Notes: a model not told the origin generated them from the sequence alone. DNA of 64,000 nucleotides from Lentzea xinjiangensis (GCF_900110955.1 NZ_FOFR01000001.1:914410-978409); one strand, 5' to 3'; positions 53,410-62,709 are shown, counted from the stretch's first letter. Made by a program: numbers and translations.

Positions 53410-53775
53410 TCAGCACCCGCTCTTGTTCATCATGCCGGTGTTGTCGCCCTCGACCACGTCGTACTGGCGCTCGATCTGGTTGAGGTTGTCCATCGCGGTC
53501 TTGAGCTGCCGCTGGTAGTTGAGCAGCGCCTGCAACGCCGAGTCGCCGTCGGTGATCGACCGGTCGTTGAACTTCTCGGCGGCCTCCTGGCTGACCGGGT
53601 CACCGGCCCACGGGCGCACCCGGAACTCGGTGATCGCCATCTCGATCTGCTGGTCGAGCTTGGTCAGCGCGGCGGAGAAGGTGCGGCGCAACGCGGGGAT
53701 CGCCTCCGGCTCCACGTTCAGCTGATGCTGGACGGGCGGCGAGGAGTCTGCCCCGCTACGTCCTCCTGGCGGCAT
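53410..53775 (-). CDS. WXG-type small secretion partner
   Basis: 121 aa, a helical hairpin with W56-A-G58 at the turn (FRVRPWAGDP) and YDVVE (105-109) near the C-terminus, fitting the YxxxD/E export signal. It is first in the WXG, PPE-like, EspG operon and is probably the partner of the PPE-like protein, in the role PE proteins play in mycobacteria. ESX core components are not present in the window. Confidence 0.8.
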   Translation of the reverse strand: MPPGGRSGADSSPPVQHQLNVEPEAIPALRRTFSAALTKLDQQIEMAITEFRVRPWAGDPVSQEAAEKFNDRSITDGDSALQALLNYQRQLKTAMDNLNQIERQYDVVEGDNTGMMNKSGC

Positions 53776-53872
53776 CGCGAAACCTCCGGCGATCGTGCGT
53801 ACAAGCGCGACAACACTCTAACCACCGAAGGTAACGCTGTGGAGTGCGATCAGTGACATCCCCCCGTGTGGG

Positions 53873-54457
53873 TCAGCGCTTCTGGAGCAAACCGGCCATC
53901 ACGGCCTCCGCCACCCGCTGCGCGCCGAGGCAGAGATGATCTTGTTGCACCGCAGTGGAATTGCCGCCGTCGCGGAACATGACGTCGATGAACTGCCCAT
54001 CGGCAACGTCTATCTCCACATTGCAGACGTCGTGCACGTCGGGTGTGCGGACAGTGATCGCCGGAAAACCCTCGATCGTGCTCACCGAGTAGTCCACCTG
54101 AGCGTTCTCGGAGAGCCACACGTCGGCGCCCGAGACGAGCACGAGTGCGATCCTCGCCACATTCCCGCTCGTGGTGCTCCGGATCGTGCACGCCTTGGCG
54201 CCGCCGAAGCTCGTCTCGACGTACGCGCTGGGCGGGTTGTCGAGGCTCAGCGCCATGCGCTGTTCGGCGGTCAGGATCGCGCAGGGGTCGACGGCGTCAA
54301 GAGGCACGTCGCGCGGTCGTGGCGGGAAGTCCATCCGCGAGACGGACGTGGTCGTCGGCGGCGGTGGGGGCGGCGGGGTGGTCAGCGAGCTCTGCTCGGG
54401 CGCGGCAGTGCATCCGGCCAGGGCCACCGCGAGGAGGAGGAGCGCCGGGATCCGCAT
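53873..54457 (-). CDS. DUF3558 lipoprotein
   Basis: 194 aa. Lipoprotein signal with lipobox ALAGC (Cys16), then a Pro/Thr-rich linker (TTPPPPPPPTTTS) and a DUF3558 domain starting at VDPCAILTAEQR. The domain has cysteines near KACTI, VCNVE and HLCLG that could form disulphides. Such lipoproteins are common near ESX-linked genes in Pseudonocardiales. Function unknown. Confidence 0.87.
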   Translation of the reverse strand: MRIPALLLLAVALAGCTAAPEQSSLTTPPPPPPPTTTSVSRMDFPPRPRDVPLDAVDPCAILTAEQRMALSLDNPPSAYVETSFGGAKACTIRSTTSGNVARIALVLVSGADVWLSENAQVDYSVSTIEGFPAITVRTPDVHDVCNVEIDVADGQFIDVMFRDGGNSTAVQQDHLCLGAQRVAEAVMAGLLQKR

Positions 54458-54463
54458 GGCGGG

Positions 54464-54997
54464 TCACCGTAGCTGTTCGGGGGGCGGGTCTGTCGACAGT
54501 CGCGACCACAGCAACTCGTCCACGCGCTGGTCATCGATGATCGTCTCGTCGCGAAGTCGACCCTCCAGGGTGAATCCGCACTTCTCCGCGACCCGTCGCG
54601 CCGCGGTGTTCGTGGCCGCGTGCCGCAGGACGATCCGGTGCAGGCCGAGTCCGCCGAACGCGAAGCCCAGCACCGACGTGAGCGCGGTGGTCGCCACGCC
54701 GGCGCCGCGGTGGGCGGGCTGGGTCCAGAAGGTCAGCTCCCCGCGCCCGCGCCGGGGGTCGAGGTCACCGAGCACGACACCGGCGAGCAGTTCGGCGGTG
54801 GTGGCGTCGCACACCGCCCAGGACACCCGGACGTCCTCCCGCCAGCTCGTCAGGTCGGGGAAGCGCACCGCGGGCAGATGACGGCCGGTCTCCGGGTCGG
54901 CGAACGCCTCCGCGACGGCCGGGCCGTCGTCGATGCGGTCGTCGCTGCGGAAGGCGCGCAGGTAGTACTCACCCGCGTTGATCTCGACTGGCTCCAC
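54464..54997 (-). CDS. GNAT-family N-acetyltransferase (RimJ/RimL type)
   Basis: 177 aa. The acetyl-CoA-binding region is 'FWTQPAHRGAGVATTALTSV' followed by the family's LHRIVLRHAATNTAARRVAEK and CGFTLEGRLRDETIID, typical of the RimJ branch. It would acetylate a protein N-terminus or a small amine. It is 10 bp upstream of the HAD gene stop region in the same direction, so co-transcription is likely. Confidence 0.9.
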   Translation of the reverse strand: MEPVEINAGEYYLRAFRSDDRIDDGPAVAEAFADPETGRHLPAVRFPDLTSWREDVRVSWAVCDATTAELLAGVVLGDLDPRRGRGELTFWTQPAHRGAGVATTALTSVLGFAFGGLGLHRIVLRHAATNTAARRVAEKCGFTLEGRLRDETIIDDQRVDELLWSRLSTDPPPEQLR

Positions 54998-55007
54998 GCG
55001 CGAGAGG

Positions 55008-55784
55008 CTAACCGTCGTCGGTGAACCCGTCGTGCCGCTCCGCCAGGTCGTCGAGCTCGGCTCGGTGCGCGGACGCCGGCGAGCCGTCCGGAGCCGTGGT
55101 CAGCTCGATCACCCAGTCCACGTCCTCGGCGTCGTCCTCGCCGGCCAGCATGTCCCGGTGCACCGCGCACGGCTCCCAGCCGCCGGCCAGCAGCGACGCC
55201 GCCAGCTCCTCGGCCTCGTCGCGGTCGGGCAGGATCACCAGCACGGTCGCCGGGATCAGGCCGCGCACCGCCAGCGCCGTCCGCAGCGCCGCCGTGTCCG
55301 GCACGTGCACGCCGTCCAGGCCCGCCGTGCGCGCGGCGGCGGCGTTCTCCGCCGAGTCGTCGCAGAAGACCGCCGTCTCGTACCCGAGCTCGTCGAGCAC
55401 CCGCCGGAAGACGGCGGAGTCCGGCTTCGCGAGACCGAGCCGCGCCGAGCTGAACACCGCGTCGAACTCCCCGTCGAGGCCGAGCAGGGCCAGGTCCGCT
55501 TCCAGCCGGGTGGTCGCGTTGGTCAGCAACGCCACGAAGCACCGCTGCCGCGCGGCGCGCACCAGCGCCAGCGCCTCGACGACCACCTCGCCGGGCGTGG
55601 CCGCGAAGCCGGCACCGACCTCCCGCCGCCACTGTTCGTCGGAGATCCGGCCGGTGACGGCGCGGTGCAGCAGCGCGGGCTCGAAAGCGGCCTCGGCGAC
55701 GTGGCCGGGCAGCGGCGGGAAGGAGCGCAGCACGCCGTCGAGGTCCAGCAGCAACAGCGGTTTCAGCGGCGGCGTCCGTTCCAC
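55008..55784 (-). CDS. HAD-family hydrolase with extra C-terminal domain
   Basis: About 258 aa from GTG 55784. The HAD core has motif I LLLLDLDGVLRSF, motif II VALLTNAT, the lysine in LGLAKPDS, and motif III VFCDDSAENAAAA. After residue 165 an added 90-residue acidic domain (VLVILPDRDEAEELAASLLA, VDWVIELTTAPDG, LDDLAERHDGF) is unlike HAD caps and weakly resembles RraB-type small domains. The start overlaps the DUF1707 gene by 22 nt. Confidence 0.82.
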   Translation of the reverse strand: MERTPPLKPLLLLDLDGVLRSFPPLPGHVAEAAFEPALLHRAVTGRISDEQWRREVGAGFAATPGEVVVEALALVRAARQRCFVALLTNATTRLEADLALLGLDGEFDAVFSSARLGLAKPDSAVFRRVLDELGYETAVFCDDSAENAAAARTAGLDGVHVPDTAALRTALAVRGLIPATVLVILPDRDEAEELAASLLAGGWEPCAVHRDMLAGEDDAEDVDWVIELTTAPDGSPASAHRAELDDLAERHDGFTDDG

Positions 55785-56149
55785 TGGGCCCACAGGATCG
55801 CCACCGCGGGGATCAGCAGGAAGATCAGCGGGTTGCGCAGCAGCACGAAGAACGCGATCACCACGGCGACCCCCACCGCGGGGACGACGGCGCCCTCCCA
55901 CCGGCGTGCGGGTGTGCGCACCGGCTCGTCGAACATGGCCATCGGCGTGGCGAACTGCGGACGCGGGTCCGGCAGGTCGCGGAACAGCGCCATCAGCTCG
56001 CCGCGGGTCTTCGCGGTGGTGATCTTCGCGGACCGCTCGCCGTACTCCTCCACGTCGATGCGGCCCGCGCTCAAGTGCTCACCGAGGACCTGCAACGCCT
56101 GCTGGCGTTCGGTGTCGCCGATGCGGATGTCCCTGGACGGGTCGCTCAC
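55763..56149 (-). CDS. DUF1707 small membrane protein
   Basis: 128 aa. The DUF1707 unit is at residues 7-60 (RIGDTERQQALQVLGEHLSA, IDVEEYGERSAKITTAKTRG). It is followed by a linker and two membrane segments (AVVPAVGVAVVIAFFVLL and PLIFLLIPAVAILWAQW). It is the first gene of a run with the HAD and GNAT genes. Unknown function. Confidence 0.88.
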   Translation of the reverse strand: MSDPSRDIRIGDTERQQALQVLGEHLSAGRIDVEEYGERSAKITTAKTRGELMALFRDLPDPRPQFATPMAMFDEPVRTPARRWEGAVVPAVGVAVVIAFFVLLRNPLIFLLIPAVAILWAQWNGRRR

Positions 56150-56179
56150 GGGCCAATCGTAGGTGAGCGGCCGGCGCGG

Positions 56180-57946
56180 TCAGTCCTTCAGCTCGCAGAT
56201 CACGGTGCCCTGGGTGATCGGATCGCCGGGAGCGGCCGTGAGACCCGTCACGGTGCCGGCCTTGTGGGCGGTCACCGGGTTCTCCATCTTCATGGCCTCC
56301 AGCACGACGATCAGGTCGCCCGCCGCGACGGTCTGCCCGTCCTCGACGGCGACCTTGACGATCGTGCCCTGCATCGGCGCCGCGACCGCGTCACCGGAGA
56401 CGGCGGCGGAGCCACCGGCCGCGCGCTTGGGCTTCGGCTTCTTCGTGGCGGCCGCGGCGGGCCGCGCGCCCACGGCGAGGTCGCCCGGCAGCGACACCTC
56501 GAGGCGGCGCCCGCCGACCTCGACCACCACGGTCTGCCGCGGCGTCTCGTCCTCCGCGGCCTCCGCCGCGCCGGTGAACGGCTCGATCCGGTTGTCGAAC
56601 TCGGTCTCGATCCACCGCGTGTGCACGGTGAAGCCCTCGGGCTTCTCGGCGGTGAACGCCGCGTCGCGCACGATCACCCGGTGGAACGGCAGCACGGTCG
56701 CCATGCCCTCGACGACCATCTCGTCGAGCGCGCGCCGGGCGCGGGCCAGCGCCTCCTCGCGGTTCTCACCGGTCACGATCAACTTGGCCAGCAACGAGTC
56801 GAACTGCCCGCCGATCACCGAGCCGGACTCGACGCCGGCGTCCACCCGGACGCCGGGACCGGACGGCGCGACGAACGTCGTCACCGTGCCCGGCGCGGGC
56901 AGGAAGCCGCGGCCGGCGTCCTCGCCGTTGATGCGGAACTCGATGGAGTGCGCGCGCGGCGCCGGGTCCTCGGTGAACCGCAGCTCCTCGCCGGCGGCGA
57001 TGCGGAACTGCTCGCGCACCAGGTCGAGGCCCGTCGTCTCCTCCGACACCGGGTGTTCGACCTGCAGGCGCGTGTTGACCTCCAGGAACGAGATCGACCC
57101 GTCGAGCCCGACGAGGTACTCGACGGTGCCGGCGCCGTGGTAGCCGGCCTCGAGGCAGATCGCCTTGGCGGAGCTGTGGATCGTGGCGCGCTGCTCGTCG
57201 GTCAGGAACGGCGCGGGCGCCTCCTCGACCAGCTTCTGGTGGCGGCGTTGCAGCGAGCAGTCGCGGGTGCCGACGACGATCACGTTGCCGTGGGTGTCGG
57301 CGAGCACCTGCGCCTCGACGTGGCGGGGCTTGTCGAGGTAGCGCTCGACGAAGCACTCGCCGCGGCCGAACGCCGCGACGGCCTCGCGGACCGCGGAGTC
57401 GAACAGCTCCGGGATCTCCTCCATCGTGCGCGCGACCTTGAGGCCGCGGCCGCCGCCACCGAACGCGGCCTTGATCGCGACGGGCAGGCCGTGCTCGGCC
57501 GCGAACGCCACGATCTCGTCCGGGCCGGAGACCGGGTCCTTGGTGCCGGGCACGAGCGGCGCGCCCGCGCGCATCGCGATGTGCCGCGCGGTCACCTTGT
57601 CGCCGAGGTCGCGGATCGCCTGCGGGGTCGGGCCGATCCACACCAGCCCGGCGTCGATCACGGCCTGCGCGAACTCGGCGTTCTCGGACAGGAAGCCGTA
57701 GCCGGGGTGCACGGAGTCGGCGCCGGACCGCGCGGCGGCGTCGAGCAGCTTCTCGATCGACAGGTAGCTCTCGCCGGGAGTGCTGCCACCGAGCGCGAAC
57801 GCCTCGTCGGCGAGCCGGACGAACGGCGCGTCGCGGTCGGGATCGGCGTAGACGGCGACGCTCGCCAGACCGGCGTCACGGCAGGCGCGGATGACCCGGA
57901 CGGCGATCTCACCGCGGTTGGCGATGAGGACCTTGCGCAGCGACAC
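56180..57946 (-). CDS. accA3: Acyl-CoA carboxylase alpha subunit (biotin carboxylase + BCCP)
   Basis: 588 aa. Biotin carboxylase domain: [18 protein letters not shown], the ATP-grasp glycine loop [31 protein letters not shown] and [16 protein letters not shown]. After a Lys/Pro/Ala linker the biotinyl domain has K553 in EAMKMENP. It carboxylates biotin for acetyl-, propionyl- or longer acyl-CoA carboxylation, partnering a separate carboxyltransferase and the epsilon subunit encoded 5 kb away. Confidence 0.96.
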   Translation of the reverse strand: MSLRKVLIANRGEIAVRVIRACRDAGLASVAVYADPDRDAPFVRLADEAFALGGSTPGESYLSIEKLLDAAARSGADSVHPGYGFLSENAEFAQAVIDAGLVWIGPTPQAIRDLGDKVTARHIAMRAGAPLVPGTKDPVSGPDEIVAFAAEHGLPVAIKAAFGGGGRGLKVARTMEEIPELFDSAVREAVAAFGRGECFVERYLDKPRHVEAQVLADTHGNVIVVGTRDCSLQRRHQKLVEEAPAPFLTDEQRATIHSSAKAICLEAGYHGAGTVEYLVGLDGSISFLEVNTRLQVEHPVSEETTGLDLVREQFRIAAGEELRFTEDPAPRAHSIEFRINGEDAGRGFLPAPGTVTTFVAPSGPGVRVDAGVESGSVIGGQFDSLLAKLIVTGENREEALARARRALDEMVVEGMATVLPFHRVIVRDAAFTAEKPEGFTVHTRWIETEFDNRIEPFTGAAEAAEDETPRQTVVVEVGGRRLEVSLPGDLAVGARPAAAATKKPKPKRAAGGSAAVSGDAVAAPMQGTIVKVAVEDGQTVAAGDLIVVLEAMKMENPVTAHKAGTVTGLTAAPGDPITQGTVICELKD

Positions 57947-58079
57947 GGCGTCGTACCTCCTGCTGGACCGGCATTTACGGCTCTGGCTGGTGCCGCAGTC
58001 TACGGAAATCGGTGAACTCCGAGAGCGAGAGACGGCTCACTTCACATCCATCGTGGGCCCATCGGACACAATCTGCGCT

Positions 58080-58736
58080 GTGGGTGGATCCAGGTCCGTG
58101 CAGGTGACCGCTGTCGTCGCTGCCGCCGTCGTCGTCGCGGGGCTGGTGTTCGCCTATTTCCAGCGACCCGGCGGCACCGATTCAGACCCGTCCGGAACCG
58201 ACGCCGGAATGCGCTGCGGAACGACCGTCTGCCAGGTCGTCATCGGCAGGTCGGTGGGCGGGGACCTCGTCGAGCTGCTCAGGGGCACCGGCGGCGGGCG
58301 GATCAGGATCACCGGCGAGTCCGGCCCGTTCATCTTCGAGATGACCATCGCCGAGTCCGGCGCGACCGTGGACGACAAGTCGCTGCAGTGCGTGGAGGCA
58401 CCGCTCAGCGCGTGCCTGGTGCGCGGGGCGCACAACGCGGAGCTGCTCGGCGAGGTGCTGGTCCGCAAGGACGGCACGTGGTCGCGCGCGCCGGCGGCCT
58501 ACCTGGCCACCGCCGGGTACCTCGGGCTGCACGACGTCAACGAGGACGGCACGGCCGATGTCGTCGCCGCGCAGCTCGCGTGCGACGGCCAGTGCGGCAC
58601 CGCGTTCGTGCAGGTGTTCTCGGTGCTGGGACCGGACATCGGCTGCACGACGGCGGCACCGGCGCGGGACCAGCTCCCCGGCTGGCCCGCACCGGTGCCG
58701 AAGATGTCGCAGCTCCGCCCCTGTGCCGTTTCCTAG
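58080..58736 (+). CDS. Membrane-anchored hypothetical protein with repeat-like C-terminus
   Basis: 218 aa from GTG 58080 (58098 is possible). An N-terminal membrane anchor (VTAVVAAAVVVAGLVFAYF) precedes an extracytoplasmic domain with five or more cysteines (RCGTTVCQVV, LQCVE, SACLV, ACDGQCG). A late 'LGLHDVNEDGTADVVAAQLA' stretch resembles an FG-GAP / calcium-loop repeat. It ends 9 bp from the convergent symporter stop. No family recognised. Confidence 0.7.
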   Translation: MGGSRSVQVTAVVAAAVVVAGLVFAYFQRPGGTDSDPSGTDAGMRCGTTVCQVVIGRSVGGDLVELLRGTGGGRIRITGESGPFIFEMTIAESGATVDDKSLQCVEAPLSACLVRGAHNAELLGEVLVRKDGTWSRAPAAYLATAGYLGLHDVNEDGTADVVAAQLACDGQCGTAFVQVFSVLGPDIGCTTAAPARDQLPGWPAPVPKMSQLRPCAVS

Positions 58737-58745
58737 GCGCCGTTC

Positions 58746-60032
58746 CTAGGCGTTGACGAGGTCCTTCTCCGCCGGCTGCGCGGGCTGGTCGATCAGGTTC
58801 TCGGTGCGCGCCACCACTACCGGGACCGTGATCTGGCCTGCCACGTTGGTGGCGGTGCGCATCATGTCGAGGATCGGGTCGATCGCGTAGACCACGGCCA
58901 CGCCGGTCGCGATCACCTGCGGCGGCAGGCCGACGACGCTCAGCGTGAGCGTCAGCATCGTGTACCAGCCGGTGGTTCCGGCCGTCGCGAGCGCGCCGAA
59001 CACCGCGACGAGGACGATGCCGACGTACTGCCAGACCGAGAGCTGGATGCCGAACATGTTCGCGATGAAGATCGTCGCGATGGCCGGGTAGACCGCGGCG
59101 CAACCGTCCATCTTGGTCGTGGTGCCGAGCGGCACGGCGAAGTTCGCGTACTCCTGCGAGACGCCGAGGTCGGTGGCGGCCTTGCGGGACAGCGGGAGCG
59201 TGGCGCCGGACGAGCGCGACACGAACGCGAACTGGATGGCCGTGCCCGCCTTGCGGAAGAACTCGACCGGCGAGGTCTTGCCCACGAACTTCAGCAGGAC
59301 CGGGTAGACGACGAACAGCACGAGCGCGCTGCCGAGGTACACGGCCGCGATCAACGAGAACAGCGGCCGGACGAACGAGTTGCCGTAGGACGCCACCGCG
59401 TTGCCGATGAGGCCGAAGATGCCGATCGGCGCCAGCAGGATGATCCAGCCGACGACCTTCTGCACGATGTCGAAGAACGACCGCACGAGGTTCGTGAACG
59501 GCGCGGCCTTGTCACCCAGCGCGTAGGCGGCGAAGCCGACCAGCACGGCGATGAACACGACCTGGAGCACGTCGCCCTCGGTGAAGGCGCTGAAGATGTT
59601 GGTGGGCACCAGGTTGTCGAGCAGCGCCTGCCACGAGCCGGACGCGCGCTTGGCGAGCTTGTCGACGGCGCCGGCGGCGGGCTCGATCTGCAGGCCCGCG
59701 CCGGGCTTGAGGATCGAGGCGACCGCGATGCCGATCAGCACCGCGACGAACGACGTGATGGCGAACCACAGGAACGTCTTGCCGCCGAGGCGGGCGGCGG
59801 TGCGGCCGCCGCCGAGGTTCCGCAGCGACGCGATGCCGACGACGATCGCGGTGAACACCAGCGGGATCACGGTGAGCTGCAGCAGCGCCGTGAAGGTGGA
59901 CCCGATCTTGGCGAGGACGGGCGCGAGCCACGTGCCCTTGCCGAGCCAGCCGGCGAGGGCGCCGAGGACGAGCGCGCCGAGCACTGTCAGGCCGAAGACC
60001 TTGGGCTTGCGGTATGTCTGGACGAGCGACAC
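58746..60032 (-). CDS. Dicarboxylate/amino acid:cation symporter (DAACS family)
   Basis: 428 aa with eight membrane helices and two re-entrant hairpins. Signatures are the serine-rich hairpin AFVSRSSGATLPLSRKAATD, the substrate segment FAVPLGTTTKMDG, and TAGTTGWYTMLTLTLSVVGL with VVYAIDPILDMMRTATNVAG. It imports C4-dicarboxylates, glutamate or aspartate with Na+ or H+. Monocistronic, with its promoter in the 179-bp gap before maf's end. Confidence 0.93.
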   Translation of the reverse strand: MSLVQTYRKPKVFGLTVLGALVLGALAGWLGKGTWLAPVLAKIGSTFTALLQLTVIPLVFTAIVVGIASLRNLGGGRTAARLGGKTFLWFAITSFVAVLIGIAVASILKPGAGLQIEPAAGAVDKLAKRASGSWQALLDNLVPTNIFSAFTEGDVLQVVFIAVLVGFAAYALGDKAAPFTNLVRSFFDIVQKVVGWIILLAPIGIFGLIGNAVASYGNSFVRPLFSLIAAVYLGSALVLFVVYPVLLKFVGKTSPVEFFRKAGTAIQFAFVSRSSGATLPLSRKAATDLGVSQEYANFAVPLGTTTKMDGCAAVYPAIATIFIANMFGIQLSVWQYVGIVLVAVFGALATAGTTGWYTMLTLTLSVVGLPPQVIATGVAVVYAIDPILDMMRTATNVAGQITVPVVVARTENLIDQPAQPAEKDLVNA

Positions 60033-60211
60033 TGGGACATCTCCTGGGCAGGGATGAGCGGAACAGGGCTGGGAGCGTCAGCTCCGACAGCCCGTGCTCG
60101 TCCTGCGTGCCAGGTCGATGTGCCTGCGACGCGTCAAGTACTCGTTCACCACTCGCCCCCAACGCCTGGGATGGGAGCAGTCTTCCCTGATCAGGTGAAC
60201 TGTGACCAGCG

Positions 60212-60811
60212 CTACCAGAGTGTGGACACCGCGACACCCACCTGGCCCAGCAGCCTGCGGGTGAGCGGCAGGCTGATGCCGATCACGGACGTGTGGTCTC
60301 CTTCGATGCCGTCGACGAACCAGCCGCCGAGGCCGTCGATCGTGAAACCGCCGGCGACGTGCAGCGGCTCCCCGGTGGCGAGGTACGCCTCCAGCTCCTC
60401 GTCCGTCGGCGTGCCGAACCGCACGGTCGTCGACTCCGCGGCCGACGCCCGGTCCACGACCACCCCGCCGGAGACGCGCAGCACGGTGTGGCCGGTGATC
60501 AGCGCGCCGCTCTTGCCGGCGATCCGGCGCCACCGCTCCCGCGCGACCTCCGCCGTGCCGGGCTTGCCCACGAGCTCGCCCTCGAACAGCAGCATCGAGT
60601 CGCAGCCGATGACCACGCACTCGTCGTCGTGCTCGACCGCCTCCGCCTTCGCCGCGGACAGCGCGACGACGGTCTCCTCGGGTGTGGGGTCGGCGAGCGA
60701 TGCGACGAGCGCGTCCTCGTCGACACCGGAGACCCGCACGACGGGCTCGACGCCGGCGGCGCGCAGGACGCTAAGACGGGCGGGTGACTGGGAGGCCAGG
60801 ATCAGACGCAC
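60212..60811 (-). CDS. maf: Maf-family nucleoside triphosphate pyrophosphatase
   Basis: 199 aa. Starts with LILASQSPARLSVLRAAGV, then SGVDED, ALSAAKAEAV, the catalytic VVIGCDSMLLFEGELVGKP, and GDHTSVIGISLPLTRRLLG. Maf proteins hydrolyse non-canonical or modified nucleotides. In M. tuberculosis maf also lies between accA3 and accE5 (from memory). Its first 41 nt overlap the end of the upstream MFS gene. Confidence 0.94.
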   Translation of the reverse strand: MRLILASQSPARLSVLRAAGVEPVVRVSGVDEDALVASLADPTPEETVVALSAAKAEAVEHDDECVVIGCDSMLLFEGELVGKPGTAEVARERWRRIAGKSGALITGHTVLRVSGGVVVDRASAAESTTVRFGTPTDEELEAYLATGEPLHVAGGFTIDGLGGWFVDGIEGDHTSVIGISLPLTRRLLGQVGVAVSTLW

Positions 60812-62156
60812 GCGCGGAGTCTGCCACGCCGCTCGGAGGGGCGACCCTGCGAAAGGCGAACGCGGCCGCGATCCCGACCGCCATCACCGCGAGCAGCAGG
60901 TAGAACGACGCCCGCACGGCCGCGGTGAAGTCGCCCGTGGCCGTCAGCACGATCTGCAGCACGGCGGCCGTCGAGGCGCTGCCCAGCACGTTCCCGAACT
61001 GCCGGGAGGTGTTGTAGACGCCGGCCCCGGCGCCCAGCAGCGACCGGTCGAGCGTCCGCGTCGAGATGTTCGTGAGCGGCGCGAACACGAGGCCCATGCC
61101 GATGCCCAGCGCCACCATCGACGGCAGCAGGACCCACTGGGGACCGTCGCCGAGCAGGAACGTCATCGCGCCGGTGCCGAGCGCCATCAGCGCGAAGCCG
61201 GTGATCGGCAGGTACTTGGCGTCCGCCCGGTTCGACAGCCGTCCCGCGAAGTGCGCCACCACGCCGGACATCAGCGACGCCGGCGCCGTGACCAGGCCGG
61301 TCATCAGCGGCGACAGCTTCGGCACGGTCTGCAGGAACAGCGCGAGCGGCACGAACACCCCGGTCACGGTGATGCCGATGGCGATGTTCGCGACGTTGCC
61401 GAGCGAGAAGTTGCGGTTGCGGAAGATCCGCAGCGGCATCAGCGGCTCCGGGTTGCGCGCGGACGCCTGCCAGAGCACGAACAGCGCGAGGAACAGCACT
61501 CCGGCCACGATGATCTCGGTGACCGTGATCGGTCCTGCCACCCGGCCCCAGCGGTAGTGCTCGCCGTTCTGGACGCCGAAGACCAGCAGGCCGAGCCCGA
61601 GGCAGCACAGCACGACGCCGAGCACGTCGAACCTCGGCGTGCGGTTCGGCCGCAGGTCGGGCACCCAGCGGAACAGCAGCGCGAGCGCGAGCACCCCGAT
61701 GGGCAGGTTCACGAAGAAGATCCACTCCCAGCCGAGGTGCGTGACCAGCACCCCGCCCAGCAGCGGTCCGGAGACCGTCGCGAACCCGGCCACCGACCCC
61801 CACGTGCCGAGCGCCGCACCGCGCTTGGCCGGCGGGAACAGGCGCGTGATGAACGCCATCGTCTGCGGCGTCATGGCCGCGGCACCCAGGCCCTGGAAGA
61901 CGCGGGCGGCGATCAGCGCCTCCGCGCTGGCGGCGAGACCGCAGGCCAGCGACGCGAGCAGGAACAGCACGAGCCCGATGCCGTAGAGCCGCTTCGGCCC
62001 GAACCGGTCACCCAGCCGCCCGGTCAGCAGCAACGGCACGGCGAACGCGAGCAGGTAGGCGCTCACGACCCAGATCACGTCGTTCAGCGACGCGCCCAGG
62101 TCGGTGATCATCGACGGCAGCGCGACGTTCACGATGGTCGTGTCCAGCAGCGTCAT
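60771..62156 (-). CDS. MFS drug exporter, DHA2 (EmrB/QacA) type
   Basis: 461 aa from the first ATG. Motif DTTIVNVALPSMITDLGA of the 14-helix DHA2 group, GRLGDRFGPKRLYGIGL (motif A) and GPLLGGVLVTHLGWEW (motif C) are all present. The first helix appears to begin before this ATG (DRENWRTVYALCIGFFM), in frame and with no ATG, GTG or TTG. The frame opens at an ATC at 62225, preceded by GAGAGG, so the true start may be non-canonical. It ends inside the maf gene. Confidence 0.9.
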   Translation of the reverse strand: MTLLDTTIVNVALPSMITDLGASLNDVIWVVSAYLLAFAVPLLLTGRLGDRFGPKRLYGIGLVLFLLASLACGLAASAEALIAARVFQGLGAAAMTPQTMAFITRLFPPAKRGAALGTWGSVAGFATVSGPLLGGVLVTHLGWEWIFFVNLPIGVLALALLFRWVPDLRPNRTPRFDVLGVVLCCLGLGLLVFGVQNGEHYRWGRVAGPITVTEIIVAGVLFLALFVLWQASARNPEPLMPLRIFRNRNFSLGNVANIAIGITVTGVFVPLALFLQTVPKLSPLMTGLVTAPASLMSGVVAHFAGRLSNRADAKYLPITGFALMALGTGAMTFLLGDGPQWVLLPSMVALGIGMGLVFAPLTNISTRTLDRSLLGAGAGVYNTSRQFGNVLGSASTAAVLQIVLTATGDFTAAVRASFYLLLAVMAVGIAAAFAFRRVAPPSGVADSARASDPGLPVTRPS

Positions 62157-62260
62157 GAAGAAGCCGATGCACAGCGCGTAGACGGTCCGCCAGTTCTCGC
62201 GGTCCGTCCGAGTAGTACTACTGATGCGCGATCACCTCTCCGGTCGGCACTCTCGTCAGA

Positions 62261-62650
62261 GTGAAGCGCTGGGTGCTCGTCCTCACCGAACGCGGTTCCG
62301 ATCGCGAAGGCAAGCGCGGGCGGACCGCGGCACTGCTCGTCGTGCTCGGCGGGCTGATCGGATCGTGGGGCGTGGGAAGCGTGCTCGCGAGCGACCCGAT
62401 CGGCTACGGAGTGCCCATTTGGCCGTTCGCCGACACCGCCGATCGGGCGGAGAACGCCCTTCTCTCCCAGGTGGTGCCCGCGGTGCGCGGCAACCTGCCG
62501 CTCAACGACGAGAACGTGCAGGTCCTGCGCCGCACCACCGCCTACGGCAGCGCCTTCTGGACGCTGAAGCTCAAGGTCGCCGGCGAGGTCCGCTGCCGCG
62601 AAGTAGCCGTCGGCCCCGACGTCACCAGCCGCCGCGTCCCCTGCTCCTGA
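62261..62650 (+). CDS. Small membrane-anchored hypothetical protein
   Basis: 129 aa from GTG 62261. A basic N-terminus (MKRWVLVLTERGSDREGKRG) precedes one membrane helix (TAALLVVLGGLIGSWGVGSVL), then an external domain with two late cysteines (EVRCREV, RRVPC). It is divergent from the MFS exporter with little space between starts. No family recognised. Confidence 0.65.
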   Translation: MKRWVLVLTERGSDREGKRGRTAALLVVLGGLIGSWGVGSVLASDPIGYGVPIWPFADTADRAENALLSQVVPAVRGNLPLNDENVQVLRRTTAYGSAFWTLKLKVAGEVRCREVAVGPDVTSRRVPCS

Positions 62651-62651
62651 C

Positions 62652-62706
62652 GGGAACGCGGGGGCCCCGCGTTCCCCTCAGGGAAACGCGGGGCCCCCGC
62701 GTTCCC
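62652..62706. terminator. Tandem palindromes between convergent genes
   Basis: GGGAACGCGGGG (62652-62663) pairs perfectly with 62665-62676. A near copy follows at 62681-62706. They lie between the plus-strand stop at 62650 and the accE stop at 62710. Confidence 0.75.
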
Positions 62707-62709
62707 GGA

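Noticed and set aside
60054-62264. 736-residue open frame on the plus strand opposite maf and the MFS exporter
   Set aside because: Composition is Arg/His/Gln-rich noise; both minus-strand genes are certain.
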